Assembly: GCF_022843985.1 (NCBI RefSeq)
Contig: NZ_JALHMP010000016.1
Location: 32,666-96,665, forward strand
Reading direction: 5' to 3'
DNA: 64,000 nucleotides
Source: Phreatobacter sp.
GTDB lineage: Bacteria > Pseudomonadota > Alphaproteobacteria > Rhizobiales > Phreatobacteraceae
Part shown: in pieces, positions 1-8,349 of the stretch
Numbering within the stretch: position 1 is the first letter of the stretch
Layout: every line of letters begins with the position of its first letter
Notes under the pieces: model-generated
What the model saw: the letters and a program-made list of their open reading frames with translations, nothing else
Database searches by the model: none
What the model was told of the DNA's origin: nothing
Translations under genes and position numbers: made by a program

Positions 1-238
1 CGGCGCCCGCGCCCATGGAGCGGGCGGTCTCGGCCATGGCCTCCACCACCTTGGGGTGGTGGCCCATGCCGAGATAGTCGTTGGAACACCAGATGACGAC
101 ATCGCGCGGGCCGGCCGGAGAATGCCAGATGGCTTGCGGAAACTGGCCGACCTTGCGTTCGAGGTCGGCGAAGACCCGGTAGCGGCGTTCGTCCTTCAGC
201 CGCGAGACGGCCTGCTCGAAAAAATGCGCGTAGGTCAT
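1..238 (-). CDS. hemA: 5-aminolevulinate synthase, N-terminal part (runs off the left edge)
   Basis: Only the first 79 codons are present; the gene continues beyond base 1. The translation starts MTYAHFFEQAV and contains IWCSNDYLGMGHHPKV, the typical start of the pyridoxal-phosphate fold in alphaproteobacterial 5-aminolevulinate synthase. The enzyme condenses glycine with succinyl-CoA, the first step of tetrapyrrole synthesis by the C4 (Shemin) route, in the cytosol. The start is the ATG at 238; its upstream SD is weak. The catalytic lysine region lies outside the window, so function is inferred from the N-terminus alone. A related alpha-oxoamine synthase such as a KBL/BioF homologue is less likely because the segment matches ALAS so closely. 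Confidence 0.9.
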   Translation of the reverse strand, partial: MTYAHFFEQAVSRLKDERRYRVFADLERKVGQFPQAIWHSPAGPRDVVIWCSNDYLGMGHHPKVVEAMAETARSMGAGA

Positions 239-391
239 GGCTCGTCGATCCGTGCGAGCCCCGGCGACAGGTCGGGGGATGTCAGAATGTGCCGAAGCAC
301 GTCCGTTTCGGCCTTGACGTTGATCAAGGACCGCGCACGCTGATTAGCACCGTTCCAAACTGGTCCGCCATGCACCGATGGTCGCGGGCCG

Positions 392-1114
392 TCACAAACC
401 GTTGATCCGCATCAGCGCCTGGAAATGCTTGGTCGCCTGGTAGTCTAGGACCTGCATCCACTCCCGCGCCGTCTGCCGCGCCTGCTCGTCGGGGATGATC
501 TTCAGCGGCAGTCCGGTCGACAGGGCCAGAACCTGCTGTCGGCAGGCACGTTCCAGGTAATAGAGATCGTCGAAGGCGACCGCGACCGTCGGCCCGCCAA
601 TGGTCACGCCGTGATGTTCGAGGAAGATCACGTCGGCATGGGGATTATCCTTCTGCGCCTGGGCGATGCGTTCTCCCTCATCGGCGTTGAGCGCCACGCC
701 ACCGAAGCCCTGATAGGCGGTCCGGCCGAGGAAGCGGCAGGCCGTCTGGTGCGCCATTTCCAACCGGCCGCCCTCCACCATGGTGAGGGCGGTGGCATGG
801 GGCATGTGCACGTGGAGGATCGCCTGGTGGCGCGGATTGGCGCGGTGGCCGGCGACGTGGATGTTGCGGGCGGTCGCCTCCACCTCGCCCCAGCCCTGGT
901 GGATCGTGCCCTCGCCGTCGATCAGCAGCAGGTCGTCGGGGCGCATCTCACCCCAGTGGATGCCGTAGGGATTGATCAGGTAGCGCTCGTCCGCGCCGGG
1001 CACCACGACGGAGAAGTGGTTGCAGATGCCCTCGTTGAGGTCGAACCGTGCGGCCAGCCGCAGCGCTGCCGCGAGGTCGCGCCGCAAGGTCCCGATATCG
1101 GCGGTGGCGGACAT
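392..1114 (-). CDS. Class II aldolase/adducin family protein
   Basis: This 240-residue protein has the class II aldolase fold. The zinc-ligand pattern HVHMPHATAL lies near residue 100 and EHHGVTIGG near residue 165. An acidic residue in GWGEVEATAR is suited to the active site. Known family members are zinc-dependent fuculose/ribulose phosphate aldolases, epimerases and decarboxylases; the substrate here cannot be read from sequence. The start at 1114 is backed by a GGGAG sequence about 6 nt upstream. It lies downstream of infC on the same strand, but a strong hairpin terminator separates the two, so it is probably transcribed on its own. It ends 150 bp from the hemA start, and nothing links it to haem synthesis. 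Confidence 0.85.
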   Translation of the reverse strand: MSATADIGTLRRDLAAALRLAARFDLNEGICNHFSVVVPGADERYLINPYGIHWGEMRPDDLLLIDGEGTIHQGWGEVEATARNIHVAGHRANPRHQAILHVHMPHATALTMVEGGRLEMAHQTACRFLGRTAYQGFGGVALNADEGERIAQAQKDNPHADVIFLEHHGVTIGGPTVAVAFDDLYYLERACRQQVLALSTGLPLKIIPDEQARQTAREWMQVLDYQATKHFQALMRINGL

Positions 1115-1151
1115 GCCTGTCTCCCGGATCTGATGTGCTCGGGCTGATCCC

Positions 1152-1185
1152 GAAACGAAAACGCCTGCGATCGGATCGCAGGCGT
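1152..1185 (-). terminator. Rho-independent terminator of infC
   Basis: A 12-bp perfect inverted repeat (ACGCCTGCGATC at 1161-1172 with its complement at 1174-1185) is followed on the minus strand by a T-rich run (TTTTCGTTTC). It lies 39 bp past the infC stop and before the class II aldolase start. It should end infC transcription and insulate the aldolase gene. Confidence 0.8.
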
Positions 1186-1223
1186 CGGTGACAATGCAGG
1201 GTCGCGCCGGAGGCCGGCAAGCC

Positions 1224-1763
<540 letters not shown>

Positions 1764-1771
1764 GGGGGCGT

Positions 1772-1777
1772 CTCCTT
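1772..1777 (-). promoter_or_regulatory. Ribosome binding site fixing the infC AUU start
   Basis: The sequence AAGGAG lies 8 nt upstream of the ATT at 1763 on the minus strand. From the internal ATG (1751) it would be 20 nt away, too far. This favours the AUU start. Confidence 0.75.
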
Positions 1778-1992
1778 GCCACGTTTCTGGGACCGGATCG
1801 CCGCAGGCCGCGCCCCTGCCGACGGGGAAAGACGCATACCCACCTGCGGATCATCCGGAGGCTGGGGAAGATCGGGAGAAACGCCGCGAAAGTCAATGGT
1901 TGCCGGCGTTTTGTGCGCCTGTCTTGCCTCCGGGGCGCGCGGCCGGGTAGTCAGGACCGCCCCCGGCTTTCCCGTTTCGGAGATATGCCACC

Positions 1993-2754
1993 GTGATCAC
2001 CCTCCCCGAACCGGATTTCCTGACGGTCGGAACTGGCGCTGCCGCCCGCCGCATCGCCTGGCGCCATGTTCCGGGGCGGGAACCGACCATCGTCTGGCTG
2101 GGCGGCTTCAAGTCCGACATGAAGGGCACCAAGGCCGAGGCGCTCGCTGCTTTCGCCGCGCGGACGGGCCGGGCCTTCCTCCGCTTCGACTATTCCGGCC
2201 ACGGCGAATCGGAAGGTTCCTTCCAGGAGGGGACCATCTCCCGCTGGTCCGAGGAAGCCGCCGCCATGGTCGCGCGGGCCGGACCGCGACCGGTCCTCGT
2301 CGGCTCCTCCATGGGCGGCTGGATCGCTCTCCTGGTCGCCCGTCGCATGGCCATCCCCCCTACCGCCATGGTGCTGATCGCCCCCGCTCCGGACTTCACC
2401 GAGGCGCTGATGTGGCCGTCCTTCCCCGAGGAGGTCCGGCGGACGATCATGGCCGAGGGCTGCTGGATCCGTCCCTCAGCCTATGATCCGGGCGGCTATC
2501 CCATCACCCGGGCCCTGATCGAGGACGGGCGCCGCAACCTCGTCCTCGGCGGCCTGGTGGAGACGGGCTGCCCTGTCCACATCCTGCAGGGCATGCAGGA
2601 TCCGGACGTGCCCTGGCGCCACGCCATGCTGCTCGCCGAAAAGATAGCCCGCGACGACGTGGTGCTGACGCTGGTCAAGGACGGCGACCATCGCCTGTCC
2701 CGCGACGAGGACATCGCGAGGCTCGAAGAGGCGGTCGCCGCCATGGCGCCATAG
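1993..2754 (+). CDS. Alpha/beta hydrolase (serine hydrolase)
   Basis: This is a cytosolic alpha/beta-fold hydrolase of 253 aa. The nucleophile elbow GSSMGG places the catalytic serine at residue 106. A likely acid lies in QDPDVP near residue 205 and the histidine in GDHRLS near residue 233. The segment FDYSGHGESEG near residue 66 is typical of ABHD10 or palmitoyl-protein thioesterase-like members. The substrate is unknown; carboxylester or thioester bonds are usual for the family. The start is GTG at 1993 with GGAGA 9 nt upstream; an ATG at 1985 is out of frame. It points the same way as the XRE-cupin gene 48 bp downstream but need not be co-transcribed. Confidence 0.85.
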   Translation: MITLPEPDFLTVGTGAAARRIAWRHVPGREPTIVWLGGFKSDMKGTKAEALAAFAARTGRAFLRFDYSGHGESEGSFQEGTISRWSEEAAAMVARAGPRPVLVGSSMGGWIALLVARRMAIPPTAMVLIAPAPDFTEALMWPSFPEEVRRTIMAEGCWIRPSAYDPGGYPITRALIEDGRRNLVLGGLVETGCPVHILQGMQDPDVPWRHAMLLAEKIARDDVVLTLVKDGDHRLSRDEDIARLEEAVAAMAP

Positions 2755-2802
2755 GCGCCGGCCATCGTTGATTCCATTATCCGGGAATGATACTCTCGGA
2801 AC

Positions 2803-3402
2803 ATGGACAGCGCCGCGGATTCGACCGACCACCTCGACCAGATCGTCGCCCAGCGCGTGCGCGATCTGCGGGCCGCCAAGGGCCTGACCCTGGATCAGCT
2901 GGCGGCCCTGTCGGGCGTGTCCCGTGCCATGATCTCGCGGATCGAGCGCGCCGAGGCGAGCGCCACGGCGGTTCTCCTGGTCAAGCTCGGTGCGGCCCTC
3001 GGCGTTACCCTCGGGGCGCTTTTCGAAAGGCCGCAGCCGCGGCCTGATCCGGTCCGCCGTGCCGCCAGCTCGGCCGTGCGCACCGACCCCGAAACCGGCT
3101 ACACCCGCCGCAATGTCGCCCCGCCCAATGCCTCCGGCACCGATATCGTCGAGGTCATGCTGCCGCCGGGCAAACGTGTCGCCTATGACAACATCGTCGT
3201 CATCCCGGTCGAGCAGTTCGTCTGGGTCTTCGCGGGGACGCTGACCCTGACCTATGACGGCCTGACCACCGACCTCGGACCCGGTGATTGCCGGGTGATG
3301 CGGCTCGACACCCCACTGGTCTTCGAGAATCGCACCGATGCGCCGGCGCGCTACTGCGTCGTGCTGGTGTCCCATGCCGCGCCTCCGGGACTGCGCCGAT
3401 GA
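2803..3402 (+). CDS. XRE-family transcriptional regulator with C-terminal cupin domain
   Basis: The 199-residue protein has a helix-turn-helix of the Cro/C1 type at about residues 13-67 (LTLDQLAALSGVSRAMISRIE) and a cupin effector domain at about residues 115-195. Proteins of this build bind DNA as dimers and sense small molecules through the cupin barrel. Many control the metabolic gene beside them. Here the stop overlaps the start of a double GNAT acetyltransferase (ATGA), so the two are translationally coupled and the acetyltransferase is the obvious partner. The start ATG at 2803 was chosen because the HTH begins soon after it. The ligand cannot be inferred. Confidence 0.88.
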   Translation: MDSAADSTDHLDQIVAQRVRDLRAAKGLTLDQLAALSGVSRAMISRIERAEASATAVLLVKLGAALGVTLGALFERPQPRPDPVRRAASSAVRTDPETGYTRRNVAPPNASGTDIVEVMLPPGKRVAYDNIVVIPVEQFVWVFAGTLTLTYDGLTTDLGPGDCRVMRLDTPLVFENRTDAPARYCVVLVSHAAPPGLRR

Positions 3403-4430
3403 TCACGATCGAAACGCTCGATGCCGCGGCGATCAGGCACCACCGGCCGGACCTGGCGGCGGTTCTGGTCGACTGTGTCACCCATGGGGCCTCGGTCAGT
3501 TTCATGAAGCCCTTCGGCCAGGCGGAAGGCGAAGCCTTTTTCGGGCGCGTCGCCGACAGCGTCGCCGCCGGGGATACCGTTCTCGTCGCCGCCTTTCTCG
3601 GCGACCGCGTCATTGGCACCGCCCAGCTCGGGCTCGACATGCCGCCGAACCAGCCCCATAGGGCCGAGGTGAAGAAGATGCTTGTCCATTCCCATGGGCG
3701 CCGTCAGGGCATTGCCGGTTCGATGCTGCGGCGTGTCGAGGAGGAGGCGCTGTCACGCGGCCGCCATCTCCTGATCCTCGATACTGCGAGCGAGGAGGCC
3801 AGGCGCGTCTACGAGCGTGGCGGCTGGTCGCGTTTCGGCTTCGTGCCCGACTTCGCGCTGCTGCCGGATGGCGGCTTCTGCGACACCACCTACTATCTGA
3901 AGGACCTGTCACCGCCGCGCGGGACGCCCGTCTCGGCGGCAAGCGTGCGCGACGCGACCGCGGCGGACATGCCGGCCATCCTCGCCATCGTCAACCACGC
4001 CATCGCCACCAGCACCGCCATCTGGTCGGACGAGCCGGTGGATCTCGCCAGCCGCCAGGCCTGGCTGCGCGACCGCCTGGCAACAGGCAGTCCGGTGCTG
4101 GTCGCGGAGGACGACGGCGCCGTTGTGGGCTTCGGCTCCTACCTGCAGTTTCGCGCCTGGTCTGGCTACCGCAATGCCGTCGAGCATTCCGTCTATGTGC
4201 GCGACGACCGGCGTGGCTCCGGCGTCGGCTCGGTGCTGCTCGCGGGCCTGCTCGCGCGCGCCAAGGCCGCCGGCAAGCATGTGATGATCGGCGGGATCGA
4301 GGGCCGGAACACCGCCTCGCTGCGGCTGCATCGGCGCGCCGGCTTCATCGAGGTCGGCCGCATGCCGGGCATCGGCGAGAAGTTCGGCCGCAAGCTCGAT
4401 CTCGTCTTCGTGCAGAAGCAGATCGCCTGA
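3399..4430 (+). CDS. Tandem GNAT acetyltransferase, C-terminal half phosphinothricin-acetyltransferase-like
   Basis: The protein of 343 aa joins two acetyl-CoA-dependent N-acetyltransferase domains. Domain one (about residues 1-165) shows the acetyl-CoA loop HSHGRRQGIAG. Domain two (about residues 175-343) shows DDRRGSGVGSVLL and GIEGRNTASLRLHRRAGF, close to the Pat/Bar/MnaT group that acetylates phosphinothricin, methionine sulfone and similar amino acids. The start ATG at 3399 overlaps the stop of the XRE-cupin regulator, giving translational coupling. A longer frame upstream overlaps that regulator and was rejected. The two domains differ, so this is a fusion of two GNAT types rather than a recent internal duplication. 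Substrates are unknown. Confidence 0.85.
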   Translation: MITIETLDAAAIRHHRPDLAAVLVDCVTHGASVSFMKPFGQAEGEAFFGRVADSVAAGDTVLVAAFLGDRVIGTAQLGLDMPPNQPHRAEVKKMLVHSHGRRQGIAGSMLRRVEEEALSRGRHLLILDTASEEARRVYERGGWSRFGFVPDFALLPDGGFCDTTYYLKDLSPPRGTPVSAASVRDATAADMPAILAIVNHAIATSTAIWSDEPVDLASRQAWLRDRLATGSPVLVAEDDGAVVGFGSYLQFRAWSGYRNAVEHSVYVRDDRRGSGVGSVLLAGLLARAKAAGKHVMIGGIEGRNTASLRLHRRAGFIEVGRMPGIGEKFGRKLDLVFVQKQIA

Positions 4431-4451
4431 GCGGCCCGCCCGCGGTGCCGC

Positions 4452-5189
4452 TCAATCCGCCCCGTAGCGGTGCAGGGTCGCCCCATTGCTGCGCAGCCAG
4501 GCCTTGGCCGCGTCCATGCCGGGACACAGATCCCGGACGATCCGCCAGAACCGCGCCGAATGGTTCATCTCCCGGAGATGGGCCACCTCATGCGCGGCCA
4601 GATAGTCGACCACGAAGGGCGGGGCGAGGATCAGGCGCCAGGAATAATTGATCGCCCCCGACGAGGAGGCCGAGCCCCAGCGGCTCGCCTGGTCGCGGAT
4701 GCCGATGCGGGTCACCTTGACGCCGAGCCGCTTGGCATAGTGCCGCGTCGCCGCCTCGAGGTCCTTACGGGCCTCGCGCTTGAGGAAGTCCTGCACGCGG
4801 CGGGACAGGAAGGCCGCATCGCCCGAAACGAGGATGGCGCCTTCCTCCACCGAAACCGTGCCGCGTCGTTCCGGGCTGTGGACGACCGTGTGGGGCACGC
4901 CGCGGAGCGGCACCACGGCGCCGTGGGCGAAGCCGAGTGCCTCGGGAATGCGGTTGAGCCGGGTGGCGATCCAGGCGCCATGCCGCTCGGCGAAGCCGAT
5001 GGCGTCGGCGAGCCTGGCCCGCGCCGGCATGGAGAGCACGGCGTCGCGGCTCGCGGCGCGCACCCTGAGGGTGAAACGGCGCGCCTGCGGCAGGCGGCGC
5101 AGTTCCACCGCATAGGGCACACCCTCATGCGAGACGGTGATCGCCTGCGGATCGGGCTCGCGCTGGAACAGCCTGCGGATGATCGACAT
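4452..5189 (-). CDS. YgjP/WrpA-type zinc metallopeptidase (DUF45, M48-like)
   Basis: The 245-residue protein carries HEVAH at residues 200-204 with a further histidine at 210 in MNHSARFW. This is the zinc-binding signature of the DUF45 (YgjP/UPF0067) metal-dependent hydrolase family, related to SprT and M48 peptidases. Residues 25-120 form the usual beta-rich N-terminal part. There is no signal peptide or membrane segment, so it acts in the cytosol. The physiological substrate of the family is poorly known. It converges with the double-GNAT gene, with 21 bp between the two stops. Confidence 0.85.
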   Translation of the reverse strand: MSIIRRLFQREPDPQAITVSHEGVPYAVELRRLPQARRFTLRVRAASRDAVLSMPARARLADAIGFAERHGAWIATRLNRIPEALGFAHGAVVPLRGVPHTVVHSPERRGTVSVEEGAILVSGDAAFLSRRVQDFLKREARKDLEAATRHYAKRLGVKVTRIGIRDQASRWGSASSSGAINYSWRLILAPPFVVDYLAAHEVAHLREMNHSARFWRIVRDLCPGMDAAKAWLRSNGATLHRYGAD

Positions 5190-5291
5190 GCGATCAGATT
5201 AACCGAGTCGGCTGTGCGGAGGCCAGCCGCGAAGACGGGGCCGTCCGGACACCGCCACGGTCTGCTGCCAGCCCGGAGCGGGAATACGCGA

Positions 5292-5312
5292 CCGGCGGAT
5301 CCCGTCCGCCGG
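5292..5312 (-). terminator. Hairpin directly after phaZ, possible terminator
   Basis: An 8-bp GC-rich stem (CCGGCGGA with TCCGCCGG) and a 5-nt loop lie 2 bp past the phaZ stop. The U-tract on the minus strand is poor, so intrinsic termination is only likely, not certain. Confidence 0.4.
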
Positions 5313-5314
5313 GG

Positions 5315-6652
5315 TCAGTCGCCCTTCGCCGCGTCCGCGGTGCGCCCGCCGTGGATCATCTTGAGCACCGTCGCCTTGGCGGACGGCTTGTCCTTGGCGG
5401 GAGCCTTGGCGGCCTGGGCCTTGCGATAGGCATGGGTGCGCATGAAATCCATCACGCGGGGGGCGATGTCGGCCCGGAAACGCGAGCCGTTGAAGACGCC
5501 GTAATGTCCGACCGCCGGTTGCAGGTGGTGATGGCGCATGTCCTCGGGAATCGAGGTGGCGAGCCCGTGGGCCGCCAGCGTCTGTCCGCCGCCGGTGATG
5601 TCGTCCTTCTCGCCTTCGACCGTCAGCAGCGCGACGCGCTTGATCGCCTTGGGATCGACCCGCTGGCTGCGATGCATCATCGTGCCGCGCGGCAGGTGAT
5701 GCTCGACGAAGACCCGCTCGATGGTCTGCAGGTAGAATTCGGCGGTGAGGTCCATCACCGCCAGATATTCGTCGTAGAATCCACGGTGCTTCTGCGCGTT
5801 GTCGCCGTCGCCCTTGACGAGGTTGTGGAACATTTCGCGATGGGCGTCGACATGGCGGTCGAGATTCATCGACATGAAGCCGTTGATCTGCAGGAAGCCC
5901 GGATAGACCGGCCGCATCATACCGGGATGCGGGAACGGCACGGTGGTGATGACGTTGCGCCGGAACCAGTCGGTGCCGCGCTCCTCGGCGAGCTTGTTGA
6001 CCGCGGTGGGGTTGGACCGGGTGTCGATCGGGCCGCCCATCAGGGTCAGCGTCGTCGGGACATAGGGATCGTCCTCGGCCTCCATGCGCGCCACGGCCAT
6101 GAAGACCGGCACCGCCGGCTGGCAGACCGCCATGACATGGGTGTCCGGGCCGAGAAAATGCAGCATCGAGATGACGTAGTCGACATAGTCGTCGAGGTCG
6201 AAGCGCCCGTCCGCCAGCGGCACCATGCGGGCGTCGAGCCAGTCGGTGATGTAGACCTCGTGGTTCGGCAGGAAGGCCTCGACCGTGCCGCGCAGCAGCG
6301 TCGCGTAATGGCCCGACATCGGGGCGACGATCAGCACCTTGGGGTCTGGCCGGCGACGCGCCGGAACCGCGCGCTGGAAATGAACCAGGTCGCAGAAGGG
6401 CCGCTTCCATACGACGGTCTCGGTCACCGCGACGCGTTCGCCGCCGACAAGCGCCGTCGGCAGATCGAAACCCGGCTTGCCGTAGCGCCGGGTGGCGCGC
6501 TCGAACATTTCCGCGCCGGCGGCCATCTGCTTGGCCATCGGCATGTGCGAGAAGGGATTGACCGGGCTGTTCAGGGCCAGCTTGGTGGCGTCGGCCATGG
6601 CCCGATAGGGCGACAGCATGGCGTGGGTGGCTTCGTACCAGTGGTAAAGCAC
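5315..6652 (-). CDS. phaZ: Intracellular polyhydroxyalkanoate (PHB) depolymerase
   Basis: The 445-aa protein matches the intracellular PHB depolymerase family. It degrades amorphous PHB granules to 3-hydroxybutyrate units for carbon mobilisation. The nucleophile region VCQPAVP places a cysteine at residue 177, where the Ralstonia PhaZa1 group uses cysteine instead of serine. The segments APMSGHYATLLRGTVEAFL and PGFLQINGFM are also typical of the family. The C-terminal about 35 residues are Ala/Lys-rich and low in complexity. There is no signal peptide, in line with granule-bound action. It is the last gene of a leftward run, with 243 bp before the ABC permease gene, enough for its own promoter. 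PHA synthase genes are not in the window. Confidence 0.93.
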   Translation of the reverse strand: MLYHWYEATHAMLSPYRAMADATKLALNSPVNPFSHMPMAKQMAAGAEMFERATRRYGKPGFDLPTALVGGERVAVTETVVWKRPFCDLVHFQRAVPARRRPDPKVLIVAPMSGHYATLLRGTVEAFLPNHEVYITDWLDARMVPLADGRFDLDDYVDYVISMLHFLGPDTHVMAVCQPAVPVFMAVARMEAEDDPYVPTTLTLMGGPIDTRSNPTAVNKLAEERGTDWFRRNVITTVPFPHPGMMRPVYPGFLQINGFMSMNLDRHVDAHREMFHNLVKGDGDNAQKHRGFYDEYLAVMDLTAEFYLQTIERVFVEHHLPRGTMMHRSQRVDPKAIKRVALLTVEGEKDDITGGGQTLAAHGLATSIPEDMRHHHLQPAVGHYGVFNGSRFRADIAPRVMDFMRTHAYRKAQAAKAPAKDKPSAKATVLKMIHGGRTADAAKGD

Positions 6653-6895
6653 GCAAATGCCTCCGGGGACGGGGAGGATTGGGGCAGGTCGCTTCAGTCC
6701 GGTCGGGCGACCTGTCGGGTCTTGGCGTCAGAAAAAGGCCCACAAACCCGCACAGTTCCAATCTCGATTGCTGCACTGCCAAAATTTGTAACGGACTTGC
6801 TCCAGCCCAGGCAACCTGAAGCGTGCAGGGTCAGGCGTTAACCCGCAATGAACGTGGTATTCGAGTGACATCAGACGAAAGACGAAGTGCGGCCG

Positions 6896-7693
6896 TCACT
6901 CGCCGCTGGACAAGAGGGTTCCAGCGTCCCGCGCGCTATCCAGCAGGGCTGCGAAGGCGAAGGAGGCCGCGACGATCCACAGCACGTTGAGCGCGGCGGC
7001 GGCCACCAGCAGGTCGAGGCGCAGCACGCCCTCCGACAGCACCGCTCGCATGCCCTCGAAGACATGGGTCGGCGGCAACGCCAGGGCGAAGGGCTTCAGC
7101 CAGGCCGGCAGCACGCTCAGGGGATAATAGACGCAGCAGAGCGGCCAGAAGACGAACATAATGGTCCAGGCGAGGCTCTCCGCGCCGAGACCGTGGCGCA
7201 GGATCAGGCCGCAGACGACGAGCCCGACCGCCCAGCCGGTGACGACGAGCAGCGCGAAGAAGGCGGCGAAGCCGATTCCCAGCCGCGCCAGGTCGAAGCC
7301 GAAGAAGGCGATGGCGAGGATGGTCGCCGGGATCATGCCGACCGCGAGCCGGGCGAGGCTCATCACCATCAGGGCGGCGACGAACTCGGCCGGCCGCAGC
7401 GGGCTCATCAGAAGATTGCCGAGATTGCGCGACCAGACCTCCTCGAGGAACGAGATCGAGAAGCCGATCTGTCCGCGGAAAAGCACCTCCCAAAGTAGCA
7501 GGCCCGATACCAGCGCCCCGCCGACGAACAGCGTGCTGTTGGTCGCGCTCATGGCATAGGTCTGCAGGAACCCCCAGGTCAGGAGATTGAGCACCGGCCA
7601 GTAGACAAGTTCGAGAAGCCGCGGCCAGGACGAGGCGAGGAGATAGATGTAGCGCAGGCAGAGCGCGCCGACGCGCTGGATGGAAAAGCTCAT
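6896..7693 (-). CDS. ABC-2 type transporter permease
   Basis: The 265-residue membrane protein has about six hydrophobic segments and the build of ABC-2 permeases of the NodJ/DrrB type, which pair with a separate ATPase for export. The start ATG at 7693 (MSFSIQRV) overlaps the stop of the TrpF-like gene by 4 nt; a longer frame runs 75 bases into that gene and was rejected. It is the third gene of a compact leftward operon (ATPase, TrpF-like, permease). The cargo exported is unknown. A conserved aromatic/glycine region around LLWEVLFRGQIGFSISFLEE precedes the third membrane segment. Confidence 0.85.
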   Translation of the reverse strand: MSFSIQRVGALCLRYIYLLASSWPRLLELVYWPVLNLLTWGFLQTYAMSATNSTLFVGGALVSGLLLWEVLFRGQIGFSISFLEEVWSRNLGNLLMSPLRPAEFVAALMVMSLARLAVGMIPATILAIAFFGFDLARLGIGFAAFFALLVVTGWAVGLVVCGLILRHGLGAESLAWTIMFVFWPLCCVYYPLSVLPAWLKPFALALPPTHVFEGMRAVLSEGVLRLDLLVAAAALNVLWIVAASFAFAALLDSARDAGTLLSSGE

Positions 7694-8349
7694 GCAGCCC
7701 TCACCGCCGCCATGAAGGCGGCGAGCTTTTCCGGGTCGAGATGGCCGTCGGTCCTGACCCCCGTGCACAGGTCGACGCCGAAGGGCGCCACTTTTGCGAT
7801 CGCTTCGCCGACATTGGCCGGCGTCAGGCCACCGGCGAGGAAGACCGGCCGGCGCGTTGCCCGGACGAAGGCGCGGCTGACGTCCCAGTCATGGGTCCGG
7901 CCGGTCCCGCCGAGTTCGCGCATCGTGCCGCCCGGCTTGCCCGAATCCAGCAGGAAGGCATGGACATAGGGCTCGTAGCGCGGGATCAGGTCGAGCGCTG
8001 CCGGGCCGTCGACATGAATGACCTGGACCCGGCGGATGGCGGGCAGGGACACGGCGAGGACGGCGATCTCGGCAGGATCGATATGGTCGACGATCTGGAT
8101 CGTGCTGGCACCGCAATGCCGCACGTGCTCTGCGATTTCGAGCCCGGTCAACCGCGAACTGAGGAGGAACGTCGCGATCGGCGGCGGTACCTCCGCGGTG
8201 ATCGCCCGGATGGTCGCATCATCGACCATGCCCGATCCCGGCGGCGTGGCGGCGACCATGCCGAGCGCATCGGCGCCGGCGGCGATCGCCATCTCGGCCT
8301 CGGCCAGCGAGGAAATGCAGCAGATCTTGATGCGGGTGCGGGCACTCAT
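7690..8349 (-). CDS. TrpF-like (phosphoribosylanthranilate isomerase fold) protein inside an ABC transporter operon
   Basis: This 219-aa (beta/alpha)8 protein resembles phosphoribosylanthranilate isomerase. The catalytic-type cysteine sits in KICC (Cys10), and an acidic residue sits in FLLDSG (Asp135); both positions are used by true TrpF. The phosphate-binding end LAGGLTPANVGEAI is also kept. However, the usual KICGI reads KICCIS and the usual VQLHG reads IQIVDH. The gene overlaps the ATPase gene by 4 nt upstream and the permease gene by 4 nt downstream, so the three are translated together. No other trp genes are near. It could be a functional TrpF, but the divergence and context suggest a paralogue with a different ketose-type substrate. 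Confidence 0.75.
   Translation of the reverse strand: MSARTRIKICCISSLAEAEMAIAAGADALGMVAATPPGSGMVDDATIRAITAEVPPPIATFLLSSRLTGLEIAEHVRHCGASTIQIVDHIDPAEIAVLAVSLPAIRRVQVIHVDGPAALDLIPRYEPYVHAFLLDSGKPGGTMRELGGTGRTHDWDVSRAFVRATRRPVFLAGGLTPANVGEAIAKVAPFGVDLCTGVRTDGHLDPEKLAAFMAAVRAA

Noticed and set aside
6765..6785. CTGC-type site upstream of phaZ as a PhaR operator
   Set aside because: CTGCACTGCC is not a proper CTGC-N3-4-GCAG dyad, so the match is too weak.
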